A stretch of DNA of 64,000 nt, from the NCBI RefSeq assembly GCF_017569925.1, contig NZ_CP050854.1, positions 2,356,001 to 2,420,000 on the forward strand. The letters are read 5' to 3'. Below are positions 9,380-20,818 of this stretch, one piece after another. The notes below the pieces were generated by a model. It saw nothing but the letters and a program-made list of their open reading frames with translations. It did not search any database and was not told where the DNA came from. The translations under genes were made by a program, and so were the position numbers. How positions within the stretch are numbered: the stretch's first letter is position 1; every line of letters begins with the position of its first letter. The stretch is from Brenneria izadpanahii (GTDB taxonomy: Bacteria > Pseudomonadota > Gammaproteobacteria > Enterobacterales > Enterobacteriaceae).

Positions 9380-10287
9380 ATGTTTTGGAATCGAAAAAAT
9401 ACTGAGGCGTTGGATAACTTCAACGAGAAGATGGACGTTGAAGGCCGCAGCCTGTGGCAAGATGCCCGCCGGCGTTTTATTCATAACCGCGCCGCGCTTG
9501 CCAGCCTGTTTGTTCTGGGGTTGATTACTCTATTCGTGATTGTCGCGCCATGGCTGTCGCCCTTCGATTATGCGGATACGGATTGGGGCATGATGTCTTC
9601 CGCGCCCGATATGACATCCGGACACTATTTCGGTACGGACTCATCAGGCCGCGACCTGCTGGTTCGCGTAGCTATCGGCGGGCGGATTTCGCTGATGGTC
9701 GGGGTGGCCGCCGCGCTGGTCGCCGTTATTGTCGGCACGCTGTATGGCGCGCTGTCAGGCTATCTTGGCGGAAAAGTCGACTCCGTGATGATGCGCCTGC
9801 TGGAGATCCTCAACTCATTCCCGTTTATGTTCTTCGTTATTTTGCTGGTGACGTTTTTCGGGCAGAACATGCTGTTGATCTTCGTTGCGATCGGCATGGT
9901 GTCCTGGCTGGATATGGCGCGTATCGTGCGCGGGCAGACGCTGAGCCTGAAACGTAAGGAGTTTATCGAGGCGGCGCTGGTATCCGGCGTTTCAACCCGC
10001 GGCATCGTATTGCGCCATATCGTACCGAACGTGCTGGGGGGGTTGTGGTGTACGCCTCATTACTGGTGCCAAGTATGATTTTGTTTGAATCATTCCTGAG
10101 CTTTCTGGGATTAGGCACGCAGGAGCCGCTAAGCAGTTGGGGCGCGTTGTTGAATGACGGCGCGAACTCGATGGAAGTGTCTTCCTGGCTGTTGTTTTAT
10201 CCCGCGGCGTTTCTGGTCGTGACGCTGTTTTGTTTTAATTTTATCGGCGATGGCTTGCGTGATGCCCTCGACCCGAAAGATCGCTGA
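9380..10287 (+). pseudogene. oppC: Oligopeptide ABC permease OppC, frameshifted
   Basis: Second channel permease of the Opp transporter. The first frame (9380-10078) reads 232 residues, matching OppC through RHIVPNVLG, then ends with an unrelated GLWCTPHYWCQV tail. The correct continuation (VVYASLLVPSMILFESFLSF to the end, ALDPKDR) resumes in another frame from about 10043 to 10287. The break is at seven G (10036-10042). One extra G, or a -1 ribosomal slip on G_GGG_GGG, restores exactly 302 residues, the E. coli OppC length. Both halves are otherwise intact and highly conserved, so a homopolymer sequencing error or a very recent, possibly reversible slip is more likely than long-standing decay. 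oppD starts 11 nt downstream. Confidence 0.9.
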
Positions 10288-10298
10288 GGAATCGCATT

Positions 10299-11294
10299 AT
10301 GAATAGGCTTGATTCAACTGGAGAAAATGAACCGCTGCTAAGCGTTCGGGACTTACGGGTCACCTTCCGTACCGAAGATGGCGACGTAACTGCGGTAAAC
10401 GATCTCAATTTTACCCTGAATGCCGGGGAAACGCTGGGAATCGTCGGCGAATCCGGTTCAGGGAAATCGCAAACGGCGTTTGCGCTGATGGGATTGTTGG
10501 CCAGCAACGGTTATATCAGCGGTTCTTCGCGTTTTCATGGCCGGGAGATCCTCAACTTGCCTGAGCGTCAACTGAATAAGCTGCGTGCGGAAGAGATCGC
10601 CATGATATTTCAGGATCCGATGACCTCGCTGAATCCTTATATGCGGGTCGGCGAGCAGCTGATGGAAGTCCTGATGCTGCATAAGCAGCTCAGTAAAAGC
10701 GAGGCTTTTGAAGAGTCGGTCAGAATGCTCGACGCCGTAAAAATGCCGGAAGCGAGAAAACGCATGAAAATGTATCCTCATGAGTTTTCCGGCGGTATGC
10801 GCCAGCGCGTGATGATCGCGATGGCATTGCTGTGCCGTCCTAAATTGCTGATTGCCGATGAGCCGACCACCGCGCTTGATGTGACGGTGCAGGCGCAGAT
10901 CATGACGTTATTAAATGAGCTAAAACGCGAGTTTAATACCGCCATCATTATGATCACCCACGACCTGGGCGTTGTGGCCGGTATTTGCGATAAGGTGCTG
11001 GTGATGTACGCAGGGCGGACGATGGAGTACGGTTCGGCGCGCGATGTGTTTTATCATCCGAGCCATCCTTATTCTATCGGGTTGCTTAACGCGGTTCCGC
11101 GGTTGGACTCCGAGGATGAAGTCCTGGCGACCATTCCCGGCAATCCGCCTAATTTGCTTCGCTTGCCGAAAGGGTGCCCGTTCCAGCCGCGCTGTCCTTA
11201 CGCGATGGATGTTTGTCATGAAGCTCCCGCTTTGGCGTCTTTTGGTAACGATCGCCTGCGCGCCTGCTTTAGAACGATCGAGGAGGTGTTATGA
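10299..11294 (+). CDS. oppD: Oligopeptide ABC transporter ATPase OppD
   Basis: Cytoplasmic ATPase that, with OppF, powers peptide import. It has 331 residues (E. coli 337), with a slightly shorter N-terminus. Walker A GESGSGKSQ (about 48-56), signature FSGGMRQR, Walker B LLIADEPTTALD and the switch histidine in MITHDLG are all present. The C-terminal oligo_HPY region contains GCPFQPRCPYAMDVC, whose cysteines are conserved in OppD/DppD proteins. It overlaps oppF by 4 nt (ATGA), implying translational coupling. Confidence 0.97.
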   Translation: MNRLDSTGENEPLLSVRDLRVTFRTEDGDVTAVNDLNFTLNAGETLGIVGESGSGKSQTAFALMGLLASNGYISGSSRFHGREILNLPERQLNKLRAEEIAMIFQDPMTSLNPYMRVGEQLMEVLMLHKQLSKSEAFEESVRMLDAVKMPEARKRMKMYPHEFSGGMRQRVMIAMALLCRPKLLIADEPTTALDVTVQAQIMTLLNELKREFNTAIIMITHDLGVVAGICDKVLVMYAGRTMEYGSARDVFYHPSHPYSIGLLNAVPRLDSEDEVLATIPGNPPNLLRLPKGCPFQPRCPYAMDVCHEAPALASFGNDRLRACFRTIEEVL

Positions 11295-12307
11295 GCATGG
11301 CAACGGAAAAAAACGCCTTGCTGGAAGTGGTCGATCTGAAAGTTCACTTCGATGTAAGAGACGATAAACAATGGTTCTGGCAACCGCCTAAAACGCTGAA
11401 AGCCGTTGATGGCGTGACGCTTCGTTTATATGAAGGGGAGACGCTGGGCGTCGTGGGCGAGTCAGGCTGCGGGAAATCCACGCTGGCTCGCGCCATTATC
11501 GGTCTGGTGAAGGCCACCAGCGGAAATATTACCTGGCTGGGACGCGACTTACTGGGCATGAGCGATGATGAGTGGCGTAAGGCGCGCAGCGATATCCAGA
11601 TGATTTTTCAGGATCCGCTGGCGTCGCTTAATCCGCGAATGACTATCGGCGAAATCATCGCGGAACCGCTAAAAACCTATTATCCCAAACTGTCGCGTCA
11701 GGAAGTGAAAGATAAAGTCAAAGCGATGATGTTGAAGGTAGGTTTGCTGCCCAATCTGATCAACCGATATCCGCATGAGTTTTCGGGCGGCCAATGCCAG
11801 CGTATCGGTATTGCCCGGGCGCTGATCCTGGAACCGAAACTGGTTATCTGCGACGAACCCGTTTCCGCGCTGGATGTCTCCATTCAGGCTCAGGTGGTGA
11901 ATCTGTTACGGCAATTGCAGCATGAAATGCAGCTGTCGCTGATTTTTATCGCGCACGATTTATCGGTGGTGAAGCATATTTCCGATCGGGTTCTGGTGAT
12001 GTATCTGGGACATGCGGTGGAGTTGGGAACCTACGATCAGGTTTATCGGAACCCCCTACATCCCTACACGCGGGCTTTGATGTCGGCAGTGCCTATTCCC
12101 GACCCTGATAAAGAGAGGAATAAGCAGATACAACTGCTGGAGGGGGATCTGCCTTCGCCGATAAACCCTCCTTCGGGATGCGTATTTTGCACCCGATGCC
12201 CGATCGTCGGGCCTGAATGCGTAAAAACCAGACCCGTAATGGAAGGCAACTTTTCTCATGCCGTGTCTTGTCTGAAAGTTGATCCGCAAGAGCTGGTATC
12301 GTCATAA
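11291..12307 (+). CDS. oppF: Oligopeptide ABC transporter ATPase OppF
   Basis: Partner ATPase of OppD, 338 residues (E. coli 334). It has Walker A GESGCGKST, signature FSGGQCQR, Walker B LVICDEPVSALD and the H-loop FIAHDL. The C-terminal oligo_HPY segment has PSGCVFCTRCPIVGPEC. The segment KQWFWQPPKTLKAVDGVTL is nearly identical to E. coli OppF. The start overlaps the oppD stop, with GAGGTG just upstream. Last gene of the opp operon; a perfect stem-loop follows. Confidence 0.97.
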   Translation: MSMATEKNALLEVVDLKVHFDVRDDKQWFWQPPKTLKAVDGVTLRLYEGETLGVVGESGCGKSTLARAIIGLVKATSGNITWLGRDLLGMSDDEWRKARSDIQMIFQDPLASLNPRMTIGEIIAEPLKTYYPKLSRQEVKDKVKAMMLKVGLLPNLINRYPHEFSGGQCQRIGIARALILEPKLVICDEPVSALDVSIQAQVVNLLRQLQHEMQLSLIFIAHDLSVVKHISDRVLVMYLGHAVELGTYDQVYRNPLHPYTRALMSAVPIPDPDKERNKQIQLLEGDLPSPINPPSGCVFCTRCPIVGPECVKTRPVMEGNFSHAVSCLKVDPQELVSS

Positions 12308-12311
12308 CGGT

Positions 12312-12350
12312 AAAAAAACAAGGACGTCCCTTAACGGGACGTCCTTGTTT
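12312..12350. terminator. Bidirectional terminator between oppF and yciU
   Basis: AAACAAGGACGTCCC and GGGACGTCCTTGTTT are a perfect 15-bp inverted repeat with a 5-nt loop. On the minus strand the stem is followed by a run of seven T, making it a strong terminator for yciU. On the plus strand it ends the opp operon. Confidence 0.88.
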
Positions 12351-12390
12351 CAGCGGCTGGATTTACCGTGATGAGCGGTTTCGGCGCGGT

Positions 12391-14230
<1,840 letters not shown>

Positions 14231-14425
14231 AAAGGCGTCGTAAATCCCTTCCGTAAAACTTTAATAAAGTGTACGCATACTTTGATGAAAGAGGAAATGT
14301 CTTTAGTCTTAATAAAATAGCCCGATTGTTATTTTCCGCCGGGAGGGGAAATTTAAACAATACTTGGATCGCAGTATGAAGGGTCTATAATGCATGCTGC
14401 AAGTTGTCGATATAAGAGTTATGTC

Positions 14426-14602
14426 ATGAAACGCAGCCGGAATGAAGTTAGCCGCTGGCGAATGTTGCGCCAGGCTCAGCGTCGCAGAAGTCGCTGGTTG
14501 GAAGCGCAGTCGCGCACTTACCGTCATATTCACTACGCCCGCTATTTACAGCAAAAGCATCAACGGCGCGCGTTGTTATATGCGGTAGCCTACGAGTGGT
14601 AG
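14426..14602 (+). CDS. yciY: Small basic protein YciY
   Basis: A 58-residue, very arginine-rich protein (about a quarter Arg) matching E. coli YciY at the N-terminus (MKRSRNEVSRWRMLRQ, SRWLEAQSR). Function unknown. ATG at 14426 has AAGAG 7 nt upstream; the longer in-frame ATG at 14390 adds unconserved residues. It lies divergent from clsA and is closed by a strong hairpin, so it is a single-gene unit. Confidence 0.82.
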   Translation: MKRSRNEVSRWRMLRQAQRRRSRWLEAQSRTYRHIHYARYLQQKHQRRALLYAVAYEW

Positions 14603-14609
14603 CGAGCTG

Positions 14610-14651
14610 AAAAAATTAGCGGTCATCGGTTAATATGACCGCTAATTTTTT
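14610..14651. terminator. Bidirectional terminator after yciY
   Basis: AAAAAATTAGCGGTCAT and ATGACCGCTAATTTTTT form a perfect 17-bp stem with an 8-nt loop. The A and T ends give a T run in both directions, so it serves convergent yciY (plus) and the chemoreceptor gene (minus). Confidence 0.88.
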
Positions 14652-14690
14652 AGGTATAAATCACCGTTTTACTGACATAAAACCGCACGC

Positions 14691-16340
14691 TCAGGACAAT
14701 ACCGGTATCAGCGTGTTATCGGTCGCGGTAGACGATTTATTCGCATCGGACGGCAGTTGGAAAAGCGACACGGTAGTGCTGAGCTGCTCTGTCTGTTCCA
14801 GCAGCGATGAAAAAGTCAGCGCCGTCGTTTCAACCTGATCCGCATTCTGCTGAACGGTATCATTCAAGGTGCGGATACGGCTGGTGACTTCATGGATACT
14901 CTGATTTTGCTGGTCTGATATTTCCGAGATTTCACTCAAAAAGGTGCTGGTGCCTTTCGCCGCCTGAATAATTTCCTGCAGGCTGTCATTCAACTTCTTA
15001 ACCAGTAGCGCACCCATTTCAACGCTGTTGTCGGAATCGCGGATTAACGCATTGATATTTTGCGCGGAGTGACTGCTTTGCGACGCCAGCGTTCCGACTT
15101 CGCGCGCTACGACAGAAAAACCTCGTCCCATCTCTCCGGCGCGAGCGGCTTCAATCGCCGCATTCAATGATAGGATGTGCGTTTGGAACGCCACGTTTTC
15201 AATCATGCTGATGGCCTCCGTCATTTCCCGCGTCCTGCTTGCGATATCCGACATGGCCGTTTTTACTTCGTTCATCATAACTTCGCCTCGCATGGCGATA
15301 TCGCTGGTATCTTCGGCGTGTAAGCTGGCTTGTTGAGTATGCTGCGTGTTCTGTTCCAGATGCTGGCTTAGCTGGATGATATGTTCGGTGGTGGCTTTTA
15401 GCTCATGGGACTGTTTGCCGGCCTGTTCCGACAGGATCCGGTTATCTTCAGCAACTTTATCAACCTGGCTAATCATGTTGCCAACGCTCTGGCGAACCTG
15501 ATTAACCAAAACAACCAGTCCTCGTTGCATCTGAATTACGCTGTTATTTAACTGGTCTATTTCCCGCGTCGCCCATTTTTCCATTGCGATGGTATGTGAG
15601 AGATCGCCCGCCGCAATAAGCTGCAAATGATCGATGATGCGTTTCAGCGGACGGATAATGACCTTGTTGACGCTGACCCAAATCAGCACCGATACCAGCA
15701 GTAATAAGCCGAGCACGATAATAAAAATGGTATGGGCGCGATCGAGCGACGTCAGAAATTGCTGACCGTGCTGCTTTTGCCGGGCATCGTTATCCTGCAG
15801 GTAGAGCGAATATTTTTGCGTGAAATCGTTTTGATAAGCCTGAATAGGAATGACGAAAAAGATATCAATTTCATTGGTTCCCTTTATTCCCTGCGCGAGT
15901 TCGGCCAATCCGGCATACAGTTGTTGATAACTGTTTTTCAATTGATCAAAGGCCGGGGAGGAGGAGGAGGCATCCAGCGACTGATAGTAGATTTGCGCCT
16001 GTTTCAACGACGCTTCAGCCTCATCCATCAGGCTCTGCCAACTGCCGACCGATCCCGTTTCTTTATCAACCAGCAGATAAATTCCGGCTCGGTTAAGCTT
16101 ATCGCTGGCGTTCATGACTTCCATTCTGGCCTTATCCATCAACGCCTGCTGTTGACGCAGCTGTTCATTGGCGGACGTGTCCAGTCTTACCTGTGTCATC
16201 GTTTGGGAAATAATTCCGACCGAAATCAGCTGCAATAAGGAAAATAACCCGATGACGAGTAGTAAACCCAAAAGAATACTCGGTCGGCGGCGGCGAAATA
16301 TTCTCGATATCCCTAATCGTAACGTATCGGATGTTGACAT
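14691..16340 (-). CDS. Methyl-accepting chemotaxis protein
   Basis: Transmembrane chemoreceptor. With the start at 16340 (AGGGAG about 10 nt upstream) it has 549 residues. Order: TM1 (about 20-43), a periplasmic ligand domain of about 160 residues with 4-helix-bundle character, TM2 (about 205-227), HAMP (about 228-280, [19 protein letters not shown]), then a coiled-coil signalling domain. The signalling domain has the hairpin tip [20 protein letters not shown] and [14 protein letters not shown]. It ends NTLIPVLS, with no NWETF-type receptor pentapeptide, so it may rely on other receptors for CheR/CheB docking. The ligand is unknown. It is not present at this locus in E. coli. Confidence 0.93.
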   Translation of the reverse strand: MSTSDTLRLGISRIFRRRRPSILLGLLLVIGLFSLLQLISVGIISQTMTQVRLDTSANEQLRQQQALMDKARMEVMNASDKLNRAGIYLLVDKETGSVGSWQSLMDEAEASLKQAQIYYQSLDASSSSPAFDQLKNSYQQLYAGLAELAQGIKGTNEIDIFFVIPIQAYQNDFTQKYSLYLQDNDARQKQHGQQFLTSLDRAHTIFIIVLGLLLLVSVLIWVSVNKVIIRPLKRIIDHLQLIAAGDLSHTIAMEKWATREIDQLNNSVIQMQRGLVVLVNQVRQSVGNMISQVDKVAEDNRILSEQAGKQSHELKATTEHIIQLSQHLEQNTQHTQQASLHAEDTSDIAMRGEVMMNEVKTAMSDIASRTREMTEAISMIENVAFQTHILSLNAAIEAARAGEMGRGFSVVAREVGTLASQSSHSAQNINALIRDSDNSVEMGALLVKKLNDSLQEIIQAAKGTSTFLSEISEISDQQNQSIHEVTSRIRTLNDTVQQNADQVETTALTFSSLLEQTEQLSTTVSLFQLPSDANKSSTATDNTLIPVLS

Positions 16341-16532
16341 GTTGTCCGGCTCCCTACATATAAATGGCAGCCAGCCTATCATGGTTAAATGACTAGAATA
16401 TTTCAGTTTTATCGGGCAGGGATGCGATTATCCGGGGCATCGAACCGCGGGCGCCCATCATATTCCGCTTCTTGGGCGAACGGCAATGGGCCGAGGCCGG
16501 CACTGCCGCTACGGCCCATTTAATGAACGGAA

Positions 16533-16829
16533 TTAAAACACTTTTTTGAAGGGTTTTACCGTTACCTGCCGGTAAACGTTGGCCGCGACGTAAGGATCGG
16601 CGTCGGCCCAGGTTTTAGCGTCTTGCAGGGAAGGGAACTCGGCAATAATGATGGAACCGCTAAAACCGGCTTTCCCTGGATCTTCGCTATCAACGGCGGG
16701 AAACGGACCGGCGGTAATCAGCCGGCCTTGATCCTGTAACTGTTTTAGGCGAGCCAGATGATCCGGGCGTGCCGCCAGCCGCTTATCCAGAGAACCGGCG
16801 ATATCTTCAGCGTAAATAACGTATAACAT
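16533..16829 (-). CDS. yciI: YciI family protein
   Basis: A 98-residue cytosolic protein of the YciI/YCII fold (ferredoxin-like, related to muconolactone isomerase); activity not established. It begins [28 protein letters not shown] and has the typical [12 protein letters not shown] loop and the [23 protein letters not shown] end. The His in RPDHL and the Asp in WADADPY correspond to conserved pocket residues of the family. Divergent from tonB, as in E. coli. Confidence 0.95.
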   Translation of the reverse strand: MLYVIYAEDIAGSLDKRLAARPDHLARLKQLQDQGRLITAGPFPAVDSEDPGKAGFSGSIIIAEFPSLQDAKTWADADPYVAANVYRQVTVKPFKKVF

Positions 16830-16966
16830 AATGCGCCTCGCGTATTGGAGAGAACAAAACCGAAGTAACCCATCATACTTGATGATACGACCAGGACAAT
16901 AGCTTGATTTACCAGAAAATTAGCTCCATGAGGCGGTTTTTTTTAACAATTTGGGTGGTTATTATT

Positions 16967-16985
16967 GAATATGATTGCTATTTGC
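16967..16985. promoter_or_regulatory. Possible Fur box upstream of tonB
   Basis: The 19-mer GAATATGATTGCTATTTGC matches the Fur consensus at about 11 of 19 positions and lies about 40 nt before tonB, where Fur control is known in E. coli. The match is moderate. Confidence 0.4.
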
Positions 16986-17023
16986 ATTTAAACTTGGGCG
17001 GCATAAGAGGATAAAGAAATACT

Positions 17024-17830
17024 ATGCCGCAGAAAACGTTTTTCCTGACCCGCCGCTATTCATGGCCATTTTTGCTTTCAGTTGGTATTCACGGTTCTTT
17101 AATCGCGGGTTTGCTGTATGCGTCATTCAATAAGGCTTTTGAACTGCCGGAAGAGTCCAAGGCAATTAATGTCGTTATGGTCAATCCAGCATTATTTGAA
17201 GCTGCGCCTGCGGCAAAATCGGCGCCAACCGAGCCAGAGCCGGTAACGCAGCCGGAACCGGTTGTCGAGCCGGAGTCGATTCCTGAGCCCGAACCTGTGG
17301 TTGAACCTGAACCTATTCCCGAGCCGGAACCGATTCCAGAACCTGTTCCCACGCCGCTCCCTGAGCCAAAACCGGAGCCTAAGCCGAAACCAAAGCCCAA
17401 ACCTAAACCGGTGAAAAAGATTGAGCAGCCAAAGCCGGTCAAACGGGAGAGGGCCGTTGAAAAACGGCCGCCGTCGCCGTTTACCAGCGAAGCGCCCACG
17501 CAAAGCGCGGTGAACGCGCCCGTCAGGCAGGCTCCGGCTCCCGCATCAAGTACGCAGTCGACGGGGCCGCGGCCGCTTAGCCGGGTCGAGCCGCAGTATC
17601 CTGCGCGGGCCTTTTCACTGCGTGTGGAAGGCCGGGTGAAAATTCAATTCGATATTGATGATTCTGGCCGGGTGGATAATATTCGGGTGATTTCGGCAGA
17701 GCCACGCAACATGTTCGAACGTGATATCAGACAGGCTATGCGGAAATGGCGTTATGAAGCCAATAAGCCAGGCAGGAATCTTGAGGTGACGTTCGTCTTC
17801 AGAATAAATGGCAAGACGACCATGGAGTAA
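17024..17830 (+). CDS. tonB: Energy-transducing protein TonB
   Basis: Couples the ExbBD proton-motive engine to outer-membrane siderophore and cobalamin receptors. It has 268 residues (E. coli 239). An N-terminal signal-anchor helix (about 12-33, [17 protein letters not shown]) carries the Ser/His pair that contacts ExbB. A long Pro-Glu then Pro-Lys segment (about 65-140) spans the periplasm and is longer than in E. coli. The C-terminal TonB box-binding domain (about 185-268) has [23 protein letters not shown] and MRKWRYE. Convergent with yciA, sharing a hairpin. Confidence 0.97.
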   Translation: MPQKTFFLTRRYSWPFLLSVGIHGSLIAGLLYASFNKAFELPEESKAINVVMVNPALFEAAPAAKSAPTEPEPVTQPEPVVEPESIPEPEPVVEPEPIPEPEPIPEPVPTPLPEPKPEPKPKPKPKPKPVKKIEQPKPVKRERAVEKRPPSPFTSEAPTQSAVNAPVRQAPAPASSTQSTGPRPLSRVEPQYPARAFSLRVEGRVKIQFDIDDSGRVDNIRVISAEPRNMFERDIRQAMRKWRYEANKPGRNLEVTFVFRINGKTTME

Positions 17831-17856
17831 GTTCGCCGAGGGTGATTGATATTGAC

Positions 17857-17882
17857 AAAAAACGCCGCTTAACAGCGGCGTT
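17857..17882. terminator. Terminator between tonB and yciA
   Basis: AACGCCGCT and AGCGGCGTT (17861-17869 / 17874-17882) form a perfect 9-bp stem with a 4-nt loop. The A run at 17857-17862 makes it a good terminator for the minus-strand yciA. On the plus strand it lies about 30 nt after tonB but lacks a T run. Confidence 0.7.
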
Positions 17883-17915
17883 GAGCTAACTGGCCATCCC
17901 CATTCTTCTCTTCTC

Positions 17916-17990
17916 ATCCCCGCGCGGGCGGGGATCGACGTTCAGGCGGCGGGGTGATACCAGGATGATTTCCGCCGGCGCGGGAATGAT
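17916..17990. repeat. Pair of GC-rich intergenic palindromes
   Basis: Two palindromes: ATCCCCGC-GCGG-GCGGGGAT (17916-17935), and an imperfect one at about 17969-17988 with ATTTCCGC and GCGGGAAT arms. They resemble enterobacterial intergenic palindromic repeats. Similar arms recur near 31423, 34222 and 53568. Confidence 0.5.
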
Positions 17991-18013
17991 AAAACGATGA
18001 TATGAGGGGGGAC

Positions 18014-18442
18014 TCAGTCCCGTTCTTTGGGGGTAAGGTGACTTTTCCCCGGCGGCAGTTCGCATGAGCGGCCATGACTATCCACCGCGACATAGGTAAA
18101 TAATGCTTCCGTGGCGCGATAACGCTGTCCGATGGGTTCTGACGATACTTTTTTTATCCAGACCTCGACATTTATATTGATAGAACTGCGTCCGGTGCTT
18201 ACGCAACGGGCGTAACAGCACACTACGTCGCCGACGGCCACGGGTTTCAGAAACGACATTCCGTCGACCCGAACGGTGACGACGCGGCCTTCCGCAATCT
18301 CTTTTGCTAAAATAGCGCCGCCCATGTCCATCTGCGACATGATCCAGCCGCCAAAAATATCTCCATTCGCATTGGTATCCGCAGGCATCGCCAGTGTGCG
18401 AAGTACCAGATCGCCATGAGGTATAACGTCTTGTTTGCTCAT
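18014..18442 (-). CDS. yciA: Acyl-CoA thioesterase YciA
   Basis: Hotdog-fold thioesterase that hydrolyses a broad range of acyl-CoAs in the cytosol. From the ATG at 18442 it has 142 residues (E. coli 132), and MSKQDVIPHGDLVLRTLAMP aligns with the E. coli start. A further in-frame ATG at 18472 would add ten residues. Neither start has a clear ribosome-binding site, so the start is uncertain. Conserved features are PADTNANGDIFGGW with the catalytic Asp, GGAILAKEIAEGRVVTVRVDGM and PVAVGDVVCCYARC. The C-terminal extension after VAVDSHG is unconserved. Follows yciB on the minus strand. Confidence 0.94.
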   Translation of the reverse strand: MSKQDVIPHGDLVLRTLAMPADTNANGDIFGGWIMSQMDMGGAILAKEIAEGRVVTVRVDGMSFLKPVAVGDVVCCYARCVSTGRSSININVEVWIKKVSSEPIGQRYRATEALFTYVAVDSHGRSCELPPGKSHLTPKERD

Positions 18443-18504
18443 TGTGGTATCAATCAAATTAGGCTGACTCATAAAGTCATACTGTTTTTATCACGCAGGC
18501 ATTA

Positions 18505-19068
18505 TCAGTGCTCGCTGCCATTTTCTTCTGACTTTTCCCGATCGCCGGGTAAATGCCGATAAATATAGACGCCGCAGATAAGCGTAAATAGCAGGGTCAA
18601 CCCCGTTAAACCAAAGACCTTGAAGTTAACCCACACGCTTTGCGGCATCCAGAAAGCAATATAAATGTTTAATAATCCACATACCAGAAAGAACATGGCC
18701 CAGGAGAGGTTAAGCCTTCCCCATACCGTCTGCGGCAAGGTCAGCTCTTTACCTAACATTCGCTGGATCAGCGTTTTTTTCATCACGAACTGGCTGTACA
18801 ACAATGCCGCGGCAAACAAGGCATAAATGATGGTCACTTTCCACTTGATAAACTCATCGTTATGGAATACCAGCGTCAAGGTGCCGAAAATCGCCACCAT
18901 GACAAAGGTGACCAGCATCATTTTCTCTATTTTGCGGTAAAGCACCCAGGTCACAACCAGCGCCAGCGCGGTAGCGGCAATCAATGCGCCCGACGCCACA
19001 TAAATGTCATATAGTTTGTAAAACACAAAAAATACGACAAGTGGTAAAAAATCAATAAGTTGCTTCAT
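18505..19068 (-). CDS. yciB: Inner-membrane septation protein YciB
   Basis: Polytopic inner-membrane protein (IspA/YciB family) involved in cell-envelope integrity and septation. It has 187 residues with about five transmembrane helices. [29 protein letters not shown] is nearly invariant in the family, as is [13 protein letters not shown]. The tail is acidic ([12 protein letters not shown]). It lies between yciC and yciA on the minus strand as in E. coli, with about 195 nt back to yciC. Confidence 0.96.
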   Translation of the reverse strand: MKQLIDFLPLVVFFVFYKLYDIYVASGALIAATALALVVTWVLYRKIEKMMLVTFVMVAIFGTLTLVFHNDEFIKWKVTIIYALFAAALLYSQFVMKKTLIQRMLGKELTLPQTVWGRLNLSWAMFFLVCGLLNIYIAFWMPQSVWVNFKVFGLTGLTLLFTLICGVYIYRHLPGDREKSEENGSEH

Positions 19069-19263
19069 TGTGTCGATCCGTAGCTCAATAAGATTTTGGT
19101 AATAACCGCAAAATGGTTACCTGATAACTGACAGTATTATCCTTCATTGTGGTGCGCTGTTCTCTTGATATCGCAATAATTTGCAGAAAATTACGATTGG
19201 GCGCGCGCGGCATGCGGGTGAAAAGGAGCGTCATAACATAAACGGTTAGCGCTCCCTCCTGAA

Positions 19264-20016
19264 TCAAGCGCGAAGCAGCATGTAAAGACGGAACAGATAG
19301 ATCAGCAGGATAGCGGATATCAGGTTGCTCAGACCATTTAACAGTACGGAAAGCACGGTGGGTGAAAACATCGGGATCTTCGTCACCAGCAGCAGGATGG
19401 CGATTTTGGTCAGCATCCAAAGGATCACCGCCGGCGCCGTTACGCGCAAGTTGGCATAAGCCAGTTTGGAACTGGTTTTAATGGCGCTGAATACGCCGCG
19501 TTTTTCGGTGACGACAATGATTGGCGACAGGCTTAGCGCGATAGCCAACAGTACGCCCGGAACAATCAGGAACAGCATGCCGAATTGAATGAGCAGGGTA
19601 CAGAACAGGATCAGTATAAACAGGCGGGGCAATACCGGCGCAGAGGCGCCGATAGCCCGCAACGCGCTGGTACGGTTTCCGGCGGATACCATCTGAATCA
19701 GCATAAGAATGCCGCCGGTGAGAATCGCATTACCGACCAGGGCGGAGAATGTTCCCGCCGCAGACATTTTCAGCAACACCACCTGCTGTTCCGGCGTCAT
19801 CTGCTGGATCATATCCATCATTCCCAGCTCGACGGACGAGGATAAATCGCTACTCACGTTATTCAGCGTTTGCAACTCTTCATTTCCTGGGGCGAAAGCA
19901 TGATTCAGAATGACAGTAATGAAGGCGGTCAACAGCGACATCATTAAAATACTGATGAACTGGTTACGCGTAAAATTCATTGTGTCACGGTACAACGCGT
20001 TAGCCGTGATAGGCAT
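19264..20016 (-). CDS. yciC: UPF0259 membrane protein YciC
   Basis: Integral membrane protein of unknown function, 250 residues (E. coli 247), with about six hydrophobic segments. It starts [20 protein letters not shown], matching the E. coli N-terminus, and ends LYMLLRA. The [24 protein letters not shown] loop is family-typical. First gene of the yciC-yciB-yciA order on the minus strand. GGAG lies just upstream of the start. Confidence 0.94.
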   Translation of the reverse strand: MPITANALYRDTMNFTRNQFISILMMSLLTAFITVILNHAFAPGNEELQTLNNVSSDLSSSVELGMMDMIQQMTPEQQVVLLKMSAAGTFSALVGNAILTGGILMLIQMVSAGNRTSALRAIGASAPVLPRLFILILFCTLLIQFGMLFLIVPGVLLAIALSLSPIIVVTEKRGVFSAIKTSSKLAYANLRVTAPAVILWMLTKIAILLLVTKIPMFSPTVLSVLLNGLSNLISAILLIYLFRLYMLLRA

Positions 20017-20038
20017 GCAAACTCCTTGAGAAAAGATA

Positions 20039-20055
20039 GGCTAATGATATTAGCC
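20039..20055. repeat. Short perfect inverted repeat upstream of yciC
   Basis: GGCTAAT-GAT-ATTAGCC lies between yciC and the upstream minus-strand gene. It is either a weak terminator of that gene or an operator for yciC. Unresolved. Confidence 0.4.
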
Positions 20056-20140
20056 TTTAATTGTAACCTGTTACTCTGGGCTGTGGCACCCCCGTCCGCG
20101 TTGCGGGGAGCGGATTTCTCATGATTCTGCGGACGGAGCG

Positions 20141-20479
20141 TCAATCATTGGTCGTCAACGGGGGGAGTCCATAGCGGGCGCGGGCGCGGTCACAGGCCTC
20201 ATTTGTCTGGCCATTTTCTCCTGACGGCATAAATTCACGGCATGGGGAGGGGCGGTTGGCGTAAATGGAACAGCTGACGTTTTCGCCAATGTTGCCTTCT
20301 AGCGCGCGGCAACGGGGAGTTTTGCTGTTTGTGCCCTGCATGCAGCGTAAAAATGGCGTAAGAGGTTCTGTAAGTAGAGTTGGAACTACGCCGCCGCCAT
20401 CATCGGCTTCAGCCCAGTAAAAAGAGACTCTGAAATAAGCGCAACAAGCACCGCAGTGCATACAGTCGTTATCACTCAT
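20141..20479 (-). CDS. YkgJ-like CxxCxxCC zinc/iron-chelating protein
   Basis: A 112-residue cytosolic protein of the CxxCxxCC (UPF0153) family. It begins [22 protein letters not shown], carrying the CMHCGACC metal motif, with further cysteines in FLRCMQ, PRCRAL, VSCSIY and SPCREF. It is most like E. coli YkgJ ([18 protein letters not shown]). Function unknown; family members are thought to bind zinc or an iron-sulphur cluster. The start at 20479 is chosen because residues before it are unconserved. It is not at this position in E. coli. Confidence 0.88.
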   Translation of the reverse strand: MSDNDCMHCGACCAYFRVSFYWAEADDGGGVVPTLLTEPLTPFLRCMQGTNSKTPRCRALEGNIGENVSCSIYANRPSPCREFMPSGENGQTNEACDRARARYGLPPLTTND

Positions 20480-20658
20480 TTGATTATCTACCGTCCTCAA
20501 CCGGCATTGCATCACGCCCTTCATCTTTCAAGCCGCCTCGTGTTGGCTTCGGCAGGAAATCTGTTGGGTACAAAAAGAATGATGAGAATTTACCGCCTAA
20601 CCATTCACTTGGGCAGCGCATTTTTTCAGGAGCGCACGTTATGTATATTTGGCTGTTT

Positions 20659-20672
20659 TTGATTTAAATCAA
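20659..20672. promoter_or_regulatory. Perfect FNR-type site upstream of ompW
   Basis: TTGAT-TTAA-ATCAA is an exact match to the FNR consensus (also close to CRP). It is about 147 nt before the ompW start. FNR control of ompW is known in E. coli. Confidence 0.75.
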
Positions 20673-20818
20673 TTTCTTTATTTTTAATTAGTTATGGAAA
20701 ATTGATGGATTTTCATTTTTACAAAAAGCATTTAAAAGATGTGATCTGGCTTAAAACAAGAATGACCGCTTAAAGGTATATTTCGCTCGCAATTTAAACC
20801 ATACAAATGGAGTGGATA

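Noticed and set aside
16409..16416. Flagellar sigma-28-like -10 (CCCGATAA) upstream of the chemoreceptor on the minus strand
   Set aside because: No TAAA at the required spacing upstream, so the match is only half a promoter.
17089..17499. Gly/Ser-rich minus-strand frame opposite tonB
   Set aside because: Complement of the Pro-Glu and Pro-Lys codons of TonB. No independent evidence.
17916..17990. Palindromes resembling a CRISPR repeat (CCCCGCGC..GCGGGGAT)
   Set aside because: Only two divergent copies, no equal-length repeats or spacers and no cas genes. An intergenic palindrome pair is simpler.
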